64,000 bases of DNA. Source: Sulfitobacter sp. EhC04 (GTDB taxonomy: Bacteria > Pseudomonadota > Alphaproteobacteria > Rhodobacterales > Rhodobacteraceae). Shown piece by piece: positions 18,893 through 27,959 of the stretch. Within the stretch, counting starts at the first letter, position 1. Each line of letters starts with the position of its first letter. Location of the stretch: contig NZ_LXYI01000015.1 of NCBI RefSeq assembly GCF_001650875.1, forward strand, positions 31,853 through 95,852, written 5' to 3'. Position numbers and translations under genes: made by a program. A model generated the notes under the pieces. That model made no database searches, was not told the origin of the DNA, and worked only from the letters and a program-made list of their open reading frames with translations.

Positions 18893-20044
18893 ATGACCCT
18901 GCAAGGCAAAATCGTATCGCCAAAGGATCTCGCCCGCGCGACGCGGGCGCTTCCGTTCTGGTTGTCGCTGGGATTGATCCCGCTGGCTTGGGTCACCGCA
19001 ATCCATGGCGGCTGGACAGTGATCCTGCTGCCACTGACAACATGGTACCTGTTCACGCTGCTGGATGCGGTTGTGGGGCTGAATCTGGACAATGCGGATC
19101 TCACTGCCTCTGAAAGCGACCTGTTCTGGTATCGGCTTGTCACCCTGATCTGGGTTCCTGCACAGTTCCTGACCCTGTTCGGGCTGATCTGGTACGTCCC
19201 GCAGGCCGAACACCTTGGCACCTTTGAACGCTTCATGGTGTTTTTCGGGGTCGGTGTGATCACCGGCACGATAGGGATCAACTATGCCCATGAATTGATG
19301 CACCAGCGCAACCGGTTGGAGCGGTTTCTGGCGGATGCCCTTCTGGCGATGGTGCTCTATTCGCACTTCCGGTCCGAACACCTGCTGGTGCACCACCGCT
19401 ATGTCGCGACCCCGCGCGACACCGTGACCGCGCGGTACAACGAAGGGTTCCACCGTTTCTATCCCCGTGTGCTGCGCGAATCGCTGGTCTCGGCCTTTGC
19501 CGCCGAAAAGGCGATGCTGGCGCGCAAGGATCTGCCCTGGACCGACCTTTCCAACCCGTTCTTCAAATACTGGGGGTTTCAGGCCGCGCTGCTTGTGCTG
19601 GCCCTGTTGCTGGGCGGCTGGTCCGGGCTGGTGCTGTTCCTGGTGCAGGCGGGCGTGGCGATCTGGCAGTTGGAGCTGGTTAATTACATTGAACACTACG
19701 GGCTGACCCGCAAACACTTGGGCGATGGCAGATACGAACACGTCCAGCCGCGCCATTCATGGAACGCCGCGCACAGGGCGTCGAACTGGCTGCTGATCAA
19801 CCTGCAACGCCATTCCGACCACCATTACAAACCCGACAGGCGGTTCCCGGTTCTGCAGAACTATGGGCCTGATGAAGCGCCGCAATTGCCCCATGGTTAT
19901 CCGATAATGACAATGGCGGCGATGATCCCGCCGCTGTGGCGGCGCATCATGAATCCCAGGGTCCGCATATGGCGGGCGATGTATTACCCGGAAATCAACG
20001 ACTGGACCCCCTACAACAAACAAAGCACGCCCCAGCCCCGCTGA
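18893..20044 (+). CDS. alkB: Alkane 1-monooxygenase-like membrane di-iron enzyme
   Basis: A 383-aa integral-membrane non-heme di-iron hydroxylase of the AlkB family, which oxidises terminal methyl groups of medium-chain alkanes using rubredoxin electrons. Histidine clusters are intact: HELMH at 133-137, EHLLVHH at 162-168, NYIEHYG near 264 and LQRHSDHH near 303. Several hydrophobic helices fill residues 20-130 and 225-260. No rubredoxin gene is adjacent. It lies 48 nt after mutY on the same strand but has its own AGAGAA-type ribosome-binding site. The substrate range is unproven. Confidence 0.92.
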   Translation: MTLQGKIVSPKDLARATRALPFWLSLGLIPLAWVTAIHGGWTVILLPLTTWYLFTLLDAVVGLNLDNADLTASESDLFWYRLVTLIWVPAQFLTLFGLIWYVPQAEHLGTFERFMVFFGVGVITGTIGINYAHELMHQRNRLERFLADALLAMVLYSHFRSEHLLVHHRYVATPRDTVTARYNEGFHRFYPRVLRESLVSAFAAEKAMLARKDLPWTDLSNPFFKYWGFQAALLVLALLLGGWSGLVLFLVQAGVAIWQLELVNYIEHYGLTRKHLGDGRYEHVQPRHSWNAAHRASNWLLINLQRHSDHHYKPDRRFPVLQNYGPDEAPQLPHGYPIMTMAAMIPPLWRRIMNPRVRIWRAMYYPEINDWTPYNKQSTPQPR

Positions 20045-20118
20045 ATGCCGGTTGAATTGATCGTGATGACACGCAAGGGACAATTTACACGGCTGAGGTG
20101 ACCTCCTAGCGTTTCAGG

Positions 20119-20946
20119 ATGGTCTATTGCCTTCGCCTGATTCCTGGCCTGCTGGCCTTGGTGCTTGCCTGCATGTCGGGCGGTCTTCGTGACGCAAACG
20201 CCCAGACCCAGAGAGTTGAAGTGGACCTTGAACTGGTCCTGCTGGTCGATGTCTCCCGTTCCATGTCCGAGGCAGAGCTTGACCTGCAACGCCGTGGCTA
20301 TGCTGCGGCGCTCGGGTCTTCCGAAGTGTTTGCGGCCGTGCAGTCCGGGCTGCTTCAGAATGTGGCCCTGACCTATGTGGAATGGGCCGGCACGCAGCAG
20401 GTCGTGGTGGATTGGCGTGTGGTCACCTCCCGCGCCGATCTGGAGGAATTCGCGCGTCAGGTGACAGCCAGGCTTGATCCCGGTTTGCGGCGCACGTCGA
20501 TCTCTGGCGCGCTGCACTTCGGGGCAGAGCTGATCGAGAACAACGCCTATGCCGGTCTGCGCCGGGTGATCGACATTTCCGGCGATGGTCCCAACAACCT
20601 TGGAGGACCGGTCACCCTTGCCCGTGATGCGGTCCTTTCACGGGGCATCACAATCAACGGGCTGCCCCTGATGACCAGCGACGGTGCCTATTCGCAGTTC
20701 GACCTGCCGGACCTCGACATCTATTACCAGACCTGCGTCATCGGGGGCCCGGGTGCCTTTGTCATCCCGGTCACCGACTGGCCCGATTTTGCAGACGCGG
20801 TGAAGCGCAAACTGGTGTTGGAAATCGCGGGGCTGACCCCGGCGGCACAGGTGATCCAGGCACAGGCCCGAGATCCACGCGATTGCCAGGTCGGTGAAAA
20901 GATCTGGCGCGATTTCTCCGATGGGCAGGGTGGCTTTCTGCCGTGA
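20119..20946 (+). CDS. DUF1194 (VWA-like) exported protein
   Basis: A 275-aa protein with a signal peptide (hydrophobic residues 7-18, cleavage expected near DANAQ) and a von Willebrand A type fold. A MIDAS-like DVSRSMS lies near residue 44, and ISGALHFGAELIE plus DISGDGPNN are the typical DUF1194 blocks. The function is unknown. No strong ribosome-binding site is seen; the sequence 20 nt upstream forms a short inverted repeat, GAGGT-G-ACCTC. It follows alkB by 74 nt and converges on the ccrM unit. Confidence 0.87.
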   Translation: MVYCLRLIPGLLALVLACMSGGLRDANAQTQRVEVDLELVLLVDVSRSMSEAELDLQRRGYAAALGSSEVFAAVQSGLLQNVALTYVEWAGTQQVVVDWRVVTSRADLEEFARQVTARLDPGLRRTSISGALHFGAELIENNAYAGLRRVIDISGDGPNNLGGPVTLARDAVLSRGITINGLPLMTSDGAYSQFDLPDLDIYYQTCVIGGPGAFVIPVTDWPDFADAVKRKLVLEIAGLTPAAQVIQAQARDPRDCQVGEKIWRDFSDGQGGFLP

Positions 20947-20966
20947 AACGGGACTAACCGCCAAAC

Positions 20967-20996
20967 GAAAAAGGCCCCGCCACAAGGGCGGGGCTT
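20967..20996 (-). terminator. Intrinsic terminator for ccrM
   Basis: Arms 20974-20981 and 20987-20994 form an 8-bp GC-only stem. On the minus strand it is followed by TTTTT, so it ends transcription coming from ccrM. It lies between ccrM and the convergent DUF1194 gene. Confidence 0.8.
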
Positions 20997-21073
20997 AGGT
21001 GAGTGCCTTTATAGGCGGACCTTCATGTGGAAGGCCGCAGGCACCGGCGGTGTTCGGATAAGGTGAAGGTGTC

Positions 21074-22267
<1,194 letters not shown>

Positions 22268-22289
22268 AAGTGCTTAAGAAATTACCTTG

Positions 22290-22895
22290 CTACAACATAT
22301 TGTGTACGGGCTTGAACGAACGTCTATGGTGAGGGGTCACACCAAGATTTTGAAGCGCCGAGATGTGGCTTTTTGATCCATATCCCATGTTGGTCTCCCA
22401 GCCATAGCCGGGGTGCTGTTGCGCAAGGGACAACATGACACAATCTCGACATACTTTGGCCATGATTGAGGCCGCCGAAATGCTCTGCGACCGGGCATCG
22501 CCCTTGATGATCGTCTCTGCCGGGAGGGTCAGATCGCGGGGCAGCATATTGCCGTCGACCAACGCGTAATCCGCTGGGGTTTTCAGCCCCGCCAGCGCGC
22601 GCATCATCGCCAGATGGCTGGCCCGCAGGATGTTCAGCGTATCAATCTCCTCCACGCTGGCATGGGCGATGCTGACATCCGCCACCTGCATGATCTCTTC
22701 ATACAGGCGCGCGCGTGACCGTTTGGTCAGTTTCTTGGAATCGTTCAGCCCCTCGGGGATGCGCGCGGGGTCCAGCACCACTGCGGCTGCGGTGACAGGA
22801 CCTGCCAAGGGGCCACGGCCGACCTCGTCCACTCCGGCGATCCGAAGGAACCCCCGACCCTGGGCTGCGTGTTCAAATGAATAATCCGGACTCAT
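22290..22895 (-). CDS. rnhB: Ribonuclease HII
   Basis: A 201-aa nuclease that removes ribonucleotides and RNA primers from DNA-RNA hybrids. GVDEVGRGPLAGPV near residue 20 holds the first catalytic Asp-Glu pair, and later acidic residues are in DGNMLP and SISAASIMAKVCRD. The ATG at 22895 has GGAAG 5 nt upstream; an earlier ATG would add 19 residues without support. The gene precedes ccrM by 115 bp on the same strand, a common alphaproteobacterial arrangement. Confidence 0.95.
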   Translation of the reverse strand: MSPDYSFEHAAQGRGFLRIAGVDEVGRGPLAGPVTAAAVVLDPARIPEGLNDSKKLTKRSRARLYEEIMQVADVSIAHASVEEIDTLNILRASHLAMMRALAGLKTPADYALVDGNMLPRDLTLPAETIIKGDARSQSISAASIMAKVCRDCVMLSLAQQHPGYGWETNMGYGSKSHISALQNLGVTPHHRRSFKPVHNML

Positions 22896-22963
22896 GACGC
22901 TTCCAAAACGCAAGACGGCCCGCGCCGCAAGGCCCGGACCGTCAGAAACCATCTACTGGTTAC

Positions 22964-22999
22964 ATGAAAAGGCGGGGGAAGTGCCCGAACACCTCCCCC
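22964..22999 (-). terminator. Intrinsic terminator after the Pro/His-rich secreted protein gene
   Basis: Arms 22974-22983 and 22990-22999 form a 10-bp stem with one G-T pair and a 6-nt loop. On the minus strand it runs into CCTTTTC. It separates the secreted protein gene from rnhB. Confidence 0.7.
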
Positions 23000-23047
23000 A
23001 GTTTCCCGCAGGTCAGGGACCTGGCCTGCGAGGCATGACCTGCGGTT

Positions 23048-23566
23048 TTATCCGCGGGCCAATCTGTATCCCGCATCCCGCAGGCAGCGCGCTTCAAAGC
23101 CGCTGCGCAGGCCGTTTGGGGTCCCGAACTTGTATTGGCAGTTCTGGGGCAGGGATTTCACGTGGCGATAGTTGCGCTGCAGGCAGCGTTCGCCGAACAT
23201 CTGGATTGTGCCGCGACGGGTGTCGAAGCTTTGGAAGCACTGTTTGGGCAGCAGCTTGTTGTTCACATGGCGCGGCAGGGGACGCGGCTGCGGATGATAG
23301 CGCGGCGGATTGTGACGCGGCTGGACGCCACGCGGCGGATAATGACGCGGGGGTGTTGTCCGGGGATGGTTGTAGACCGGCGCGGGCTGGTGGTTGGCGC
23401 GCTTCTTCTTGTTGTTGTCGTGAATGATCTTGCCCACGACGGCGACGCCGAGGATGGCGGCAAGGGCGCGCACGGTGTCGCGATCACCGGCAAAGGCGGG
23501 GGCAGCGCCCATGGCGGTGATCGCGATGGATGCGGCGGCGATGGTGGCGATGAATCGGCGGTACAT
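23048..23566 (-). CDS. Secreted Pro/His-rich cysteine protein, unknown function
   Basis: A 172-aa exported protein that I cannot assign to a named family. The signal peptide ends near PAFAG (residue 27), followed by a glycine/alanine helix and a basic NNKKK stretch. A low-complexity linker of Pro, His and Arg spans about residues 60-100, and a C-terminal domain has four cysteines (QCFQSFD, ERCLQRNY, QNCQYKFG, EARCLRDAGY) that could form two disulfides. AAGGA about 9 nt upstream fixes the ATG at 23566. It is a single gene with its own terminator. Confidence 0.75.
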   Translation of the reverse strand: MYRRFIATIAAASIAITAMGAAPAFAGDRDTVRALAAILGVAVVGKIIHDNNKKKRANHQPAPVYNHPRTTPPRHYPPRGVQPRHNPPRYHPQPRPLPRHVNNKLLPKQCFQSFDTRRGTIQMFGERCLQRNYRHVKSLPQNCQYKFGTPNGLRSGFEARCLRDAGYRLARG

Positions 23567-23732
23567 GTGTCTGATCCTTATTAGAGGGTGCAGACGGGGG
23601 CCGCCTGCTGATGGGATCAAACTGGGGTCAGGGGGGCAAGACAGGCAATATCAGGGGAATGTTATCGGATATCAGAACCTCTAAACCCCTTTGGATATTG
23701 AATATCAGCGGACAAAAGCGCAGAGATACTAC

Positions 23733-24023
23733 ATGAAACACGCCATCCTTTCCATTCTGTCTGCGGGTCTGATCGCTGCTGCCCTGCCTGTCTCGGCGGC
23801 GGGGTGTTATGCCGATTACAAGGCCAAGCAAGACAACCCGCTGCGCCTGCACTACGGCGTTGCGCAAATCAACGGGGCCTGCAATGCAGGTGCCGCCAAG
23901 GCGGAGCTTTCCGCCCGGCTTTCGGCGCAGGGGTGGACCCTGCTCAACATCCTGTCGGTCTTTGGCGAGGACGGGTTGGCACAGAGGAGAGACAGTGCAG
24001 GATCAAACTATCTCCGCTTCTGA
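23733..24023 (+). CDS. Small exported protein, unknown function
   Basis: A 96-aa protein with a clear signal peptide (hydrophobic residues 5-22, cleavage near VSAAG) and two cysteines in the short mature part (GCYADYK and GACNAG). No family is recognised. It reads as a typical small periplasmic protein. Its last 29 nt overlap the start of the next gene, so the two are probably translated together. The ribosome-binding site is weak (AGAGA). Confidence 0.7.
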   Translation: MKHAILSILSAGLIAAALPVSAAGCYADYKAKQDNPLRLHYGVAQINGACNAGAAKAELSARLSAQGWTLLNILSVFGEDGLAQRRDSAGSNYLRF

Positions 24024-24699
24024 CATGCGCCGCTTTGGCGGCCGCATTGTGGGTGCCGGAATTACAGCAATTGTCGCGGCCCTGCTGATCGCGGCAGGGC
24101 TGCTGTTCTGGTCCCTGCCCGATGCCAATGCCTTCAATGCCGAAGTCACACGTATCTTTGTCGAGAACGATGACCTGACATCCGGTACGGAAATCAAGTT
24201 GCTGGAGATCCTGGCACAATCCGGCACCGCCTTTTCCGAAACCCTCAACAGTTATCGCATGGTGATCTTTGTGCTGCTGGTCTTTGCCACGGCGATGCTG
24301 GTGGCGGCGCTGGTCTTTCTGATCATGCTGGTTGGTTTCAACCGTCGCATGGCCCAGATCGAGCGGGCGGGCATCCAGGTGAATTCGCTTCTTATCAGTC
24401 GCGAGGAAAATACCGTGTACCTCAACAACCTCGGCTTCAAGTTGACCGATGCGGCAATGGAAACCATGAGCGTGCTGGCCGAGGCCCGGATGGACGATGA
24501 CGTCCTGTCCGGTTCCGAGATCGAAGGGGTCATTTCCGGCCGCAACGCCGCCGATTGCGACGAGGCCGCAGGGGCAACGCGAATCAAGCGGTTGCGCGAT
24601 ACGCTGGGCAACCAGATTGTCAGTGAGCTTCTGGTCAAGAACATCGCGCGGCGCGGTTACATGCTGGCCATCGACAAGGACGTGATCAAGGTCATCTGA
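23995..24699 (+). CDS. Two-helix membrane protein with cytoplasmic C-terminal domain
   Basis: A 234-aa protein of unknown function. The best start is GTG at 23995, with AGAGGAG 5-11 nt upstream inside the preceding gene; an internal ATG at 24025 is weaker. Transmembrane helices are expected at about residues 20-42 and 90-115, enclosing a 45-residue periplasmic loop. The remaining 120 residues are soluble and mixed alpha/beta, with RIKRLRDTLGNQIVSELLVKN near 190. The 29-nt overlap with the small exported protein suggests they work together. Confidence 0.75.
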   Translation: MQDQTISASDMRRFGGRIVGAGITAIVAALLIAAGLLFWSLPDANAFNAEVTRIFVENDDLTSGTEIKLLEILAQSGTAFSETLNSYRMVIFVLLVFATAMLVAALVFLIMLVGFNRRMAQIERAGIQVNSLLISREENTVYLNNLGFKLTDAAMETMSVLAEARMDDDVLSGSEIEGVISGRNAADCDEAAGATRIKRLRDTLGNQIVSELLVKNIARRGYMLAIDKDVIKVI

Positions 24700-24799
24700 C
24701 CCCCGCCGCGCGATACAAGGCAGTGCGCCTGTTCGCACCCTCTGGTCAACAGGACACGGCCCGGCGTAGGGTCCGGCAGAAACTGCAAGGACCCCTGTC

Positions 24800-25573
24800 A
24801 TGCCCGTACCTGTGAACCCCTTCAAAAAAGCCCTCAGCGCGGGCGAAACAGTCTTTGGCTGCTGGCTCGGCCTTGCCGATACTTTCAGCGCCGAACTGAT
24901 GGGCACCGCCGGGTTCGACTGGCTTTTGATCGACGGTGAACATGCGCCCAACGACCTGCGGTCGATCCTGGCGCAACTTCAGGTTCTTGCCGCCTCACCC
25001 AGTCACGCCGTGGTTCGGTTGCCGATCGGCGAAACCTACATGATCAAGCAGGTGCTGGACGCAGGCGCGCAGACCGTGCTGGTTCCGATGGTGGAAAGCG
25101 CCGACCAGGCCCGGCAGTTGGTGCGCGATGTGACCTATCCCCCCCACGGCGACAGGGGCGTGGGATATGCGCTGACCCGTGCGTCGCGTTTCTCGCAGAT
25201 CACTGACTATGGCGCTACTGCCGATGCGCAGACATGCCTGCTGGTGCAGGTCGAGAACCTCAAGGGGCTGGCCGCACTTGACGATATCCTTGCTGTTGAT
25301 GGGGTGGACGGAGTCTTTATCGGGCCGGCCGATCTGGCGGCGGACATGGGGCATATGGGCAATGCCCAGCATCCGGATGTTCAGACCGCAATCATGGACG
25401 CCCTGCGCCGGATCAAGGTCGCAGGCAAAGCGCCCGGCATCCTTTCCACAAGGGACGAAATGACAAATGAAGCCCTGGCGGCAGGCGCGCAGTTTGTTGC
25501 CGTCGGTGCCGATGTCCTGCTGCTCAGCCACACCGCACAGGCGCTGGCGCGGAAATGGATACCCCAAGCCTGA
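24800..25573 (+). CDS. HpcH/HpaI aldolase family protein
   Basis: A 257-aa class II pyruvate aldolase of the HpcH/HpaI family, which cleaves or forms 4-hydroxy-2-oxo acids with a divalent metal. The family pattern is clear: GFDWLLIDGEHAPND near residue 35, QTVLVPMVESADQARQ near 94, and LVQVENLKGL with VFIGPADLAADMG around 150-180, which holds metal-binding Glu and Asp. The exact substrate cannot be told. Its stop shares one base with the ATG of a transporter gene (TGATG), which may import the substrate. Confidence 0.92.
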   Translation: MPVPVNPFKKALSAGETVFGCWLGLADTFSAELMGTAGFDWLLIDGEHAPNDLRSILAQLQVLAASPSHAVVRLPIGETYMIKQVLDAGAQTVLVPMVESADQARQLVRDVTYPPHGDRGVGYALTRASRFSQITDYGATADAQTCLLVQVENLKGLAALDDILAVDGVDGVFIGPADLAADMGHMGNAQHPDVQTAIMDALRRIKVAGKAPGILSTRDEMTNEALAAGAQFVAVGADVLLLSHTAQALARKWIPQA

Positions 25574-26748
25574 TGCATATCGGTCTGATCCTGCTGGCGC
25601 TTGCCTATGTGCTGAGCCAGTTCTTTCGCGCCTTCCTGGCCGTGCTGGCCAAGATTCTTGAACAGGATATCGGCGCTTCGCCAGATGACCTGGCCTTTGC
25701 CTCCGGCCTGTGGTTCGTCGCCTTCGCGGCGGCACAGATCCCGATTGGCGCGGCCCTGGACAGCATCGGTCCCCGCCGGACCGCCGCCGGGCTGCTGCTG
25801 ATCGGCGGCGGCGGCGGGGCGGCTGTGTTTGCGATGGCAACCAGCCCACTGCATATCGCCATCGCGATGACGCTGATCGGCGTCGGCTGCGCGCCTGTGC
25901 TGATGGCGTCCTACTATATCTTTGCCCGCGAATACCCGCCGATGCGGTTTGCCCTTCTGGCGTCTGTCATGGTTGGGGTGGGCAGCCTGGGCAACCTCGT
26001 GGCCTCCTATCCGATGGCGCTGTCGGCGGAACTGCTGGGCTGGCGCACCTCTCTCTGGGGGCTGGGCGGCCTGTCGACGCTGGTGGCGCTGTCGATCTAT
26101 CTGTGGGTCAGGGACCCCGCCAAGGTCGAAGGCGAAACCAAGGGGTCGCTTGCAGAGCTTTTCAAACTGCGGGCGCTCTGGTTCATCTTTCCCCTGATGG
26201 GGGTCAACTATGCCCTGCCGGGCGCGGTGCGCGGCCTCTGGATTGGTCCCTACCTGACAGATGTGTTCGGGGCGGATACCAGTGCAGTAGGGCTTGCAAG
26301 CCTGCTGATGGGCACCGCCATGATCTCCGGTACATTGTTCTACGGCTTTGCCGACCGGCTCTTTCCGTCGCGCAAATGGATGCTGGCAGGCGGGGCGATG
26401 GTCACCTGCCTTGCGACCTTCACTGTGATCCTGCTGCCCGCGCATTCGCTGGTCCTGGCGGTCGGGCTGATCTGTGCCATCGGGTTCTTTGGAAGCGGCT
26501 ATGCGGTGATCATGGCGCATGGGCGCAGCTTTCTGCCGCCGCATCTGATCGGACGGGGGGTGACCATGCTCAACCTCTTCAGCATCGGCGGGGTCGGCAT
26601 TCTGCAATTCGCATCCGGACGGGTCTATCACCACTATGCCGGAACGGGCGACACGGTACTGCCCTATATGATGGTTTTTGTCCTGCTGGGTGCCTGCCTG
26701 GTGGCGGGGTTGCTGGTGTACCTTTTCAGCAGCGACCGCGCCGCCTGA
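25573..26748 (+). CDS. MFS transporter
   Basis: A 391-aa major facilitator with about 12 hydrophobic helices. Helix 1 (LILLALAYVLSQFFRAFLAV) begins at residue 5, and the loop after helix 2 (IGAALDSIGPRRTAAG) has the D-x-x-G-x-R-R type motif of the superfamily. The ATG at 25573 is joined to the aldolase stop as TGATG; an in-frame ATG 6 codons earlier is possible. The substrate is unknown, but co-transcription suggests a hydroxy or oxo acid used by the aldolase. Confidence 0.92.
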   Translation: MHIGLILLALAYVLSQFFRAFLAVLAKILEQDIGASPDDLAFASGLWFVAFAAAQIPIGAALDSIGPRRTAAGLLLIGGGGGAAVFAMATSPLHIAIAMTLIGVGCAPVLMASYYIFAREYPPMRFALLASVMVGVGSLGNLVASYPMALSAELLGWRTSLWGLGGLSTLVALSIYLWVRDPAKVEGETKGSLAELFKLRALWFIFPLMGVNYALPGAVRGLWIGPYLTDVFGADTSAVGLASLLMGTAMISGTLFYGFADRLFPSRKWMLAGGAMVTCLATFTVILLPAHSLVLAVGLICAIGFFGSGYAVIMAHGRSFLPPHLIGRGVTMLNLFSIGGVGILQFASGRVYHHYAGTGDTVLPYMMVFVLLGACLVAGLLVYLFSSDRAA

Positions 26749-26834
26749 CCGCCCGCGCATCGCGCAGCCCTTTCCCTTTGCCGACAGGCGCGATAAAGGG
26801 CAGCCACCATCACACATAACATTGGAGAATTCAG

Positions 26835-27857
26835 ATGGGTTATCGCGTCGCCGTCGTGGGCGCCACAGGCAATGTGGGCCGCGAAATGCTGAACATTCTG
26901 GCAGAGCGCCAGTTCCCCGTGGATGAGGTCGTGGCCCTGGCCAGCCGCAAATCCATGGGCACGGAAGTCAGCTTTGGGGACAAGACGCTCAAATGCAAGG
27001 ATCTGGACACGTTCGACTTTACGGGCTGGGACATGGCGCTGTTCGCCGTGGGCTCAGACGCCACCAAGAAGTACGCGCCGGGTGCCGCCAAGGCCGGATG
27101 CGTGGTGATCGACAACTCGTCACTCTACCGCTACGATCCGGACGTGCCGCTGATCGTTCCCGAGGTGAACCCGCAGGCGATCCATGATTACGCAAAGCGC
27201 AACATCATCGCCAACCCGAACTGTTCGACCGCGCAGATGGTTGTTGCGCTCAAGCCCCTGCACGACCGTGCGACGATCAAGCGGGTGGTGGTCAGCACCT
27301 ATCAATCCGTGTCCGGCGCGGGCAAGGAAGGCATTGACGAACTGTGGGATCAGACCAAGTCGATCTACAACCCGGTCGACGACAAACCGGCGAAAAAGTT
27401 CACCAAGCAGATCGCCTTCAACGTGATTCCGCATATCGACGTCTTCATGGAAGACGGGTCGACCAAGGAAGAATGGAAGATGGTTGCAGAGACCAAAAAG
27501 ATCGTGGACCCCAAGATCAAGGTCACGGCCACCTGCGTCCGCGTCCCGGTCTTCGTGGGCCACTCGGAGGCGATCAACATCGAGTTCGAGGATCATTTGG
27601 ACGAGGACGAAGCGCGCGAGATCCTGCGCGAGGCGCCCGGCATCATGGTGATCGACAAGCGCGAGGACGGTGGCTACGTCACGCCGATCGAATGCGTGGG
27701 CGATTTCGCGACCTTCATCAGCCGCATCCGTCAGGACAGCACCATCGACAACGGCCTGAACCTGTGGTGCGTCAGCGACAACCTGCGCAAGGGTGCCGCC
27801 CTGAACGCGGTACAGATCGCCGAGTTGCTGGGCCGTGAGGTTCTGAAAAAGGGTTAG
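26835..27857 (+). CDS. asd: Aspartate-semialdehyde dehydrogenase
   Basis: A 340-aa enzyme that reduces aspartyl phosphate to aspartate semialdehyde for lysine, threonine, methionine and diaminopimelate. N-terminal GATGNVGREML binds NADP, the catalytic cysteine is in ANPNCSTAQMV near residue 132, and GAGKEGIDEL near 160 is a substrate loop. TTGGAGA before the ATG is a good ribosome-binding site. It stands alone and is followed by an intrinsic terminator at 27883-27908. Confidence 0.97.
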   Translation: MGYRVAVVGATGNVGREMLNILAERQFPVDEVVALASRKSMGTEVSFGDKTLKCKDLDTFDFTGWDMALFAVGSDATKKYAPGAAKAGCVVIDNSSLYRYDPDVPLIVPEVNPQAIHDYAKRNIIANPNCSTAQMVVALKPLHDRATIKRVVVSTYQSVSGAGKEGIDELWDQTKSIYNPVDDKPAKKFTKQIAFNVIPHIDVFMEDGSTKEEWKMVAETKKIVDPKIKVTATCVRVPVFVGHSEAINIEFEDHLDEDEAREILREAPGIMVIDKREDGGYVTPIECVGDFATFISRIRQDSTIDNGLNLWCVSDNLRKGAALNAVQIAELLGREVLKKG

Positions 27858-27882
27858 GCGGGCTTTCGCTTTGACCGGGATC

Positions 27883-27908
27883 AGGGGCCTTGCGGCCCCT
27901 TTTCTTTT
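27883..27908 (+). terminator. Intrinsic terminator of asd
   Basis: A 7-bp GC stem (27883-27889 with 27894-27900) with loop TTGC runs into TTTCTTTT. It starts 26 nt after the asd stop. Confidence 0.85.
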
Positions 27909-27959
27909 GCCCGGCAGGCTTGCACAATGTGGCCAGTTATTGATCACAGGGATTACCCG

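Noticed and set aside
22273..22290. A possible CtrA box (TTAA-N7-TTAA) upstream of ccrM.
   Set aside because: Only one TTAA half-site is present; the second half reads ATTC at the required spacing.
23135..23584. A long plus-strand ORF antisense to the Pro/His-rich secreted protein gene.
   Set aside because: The minus-strand frame has a signal peptide, a ribosome-binding site and a terminator; the plus-strand frame is open because of the GC-rich codon pattern.
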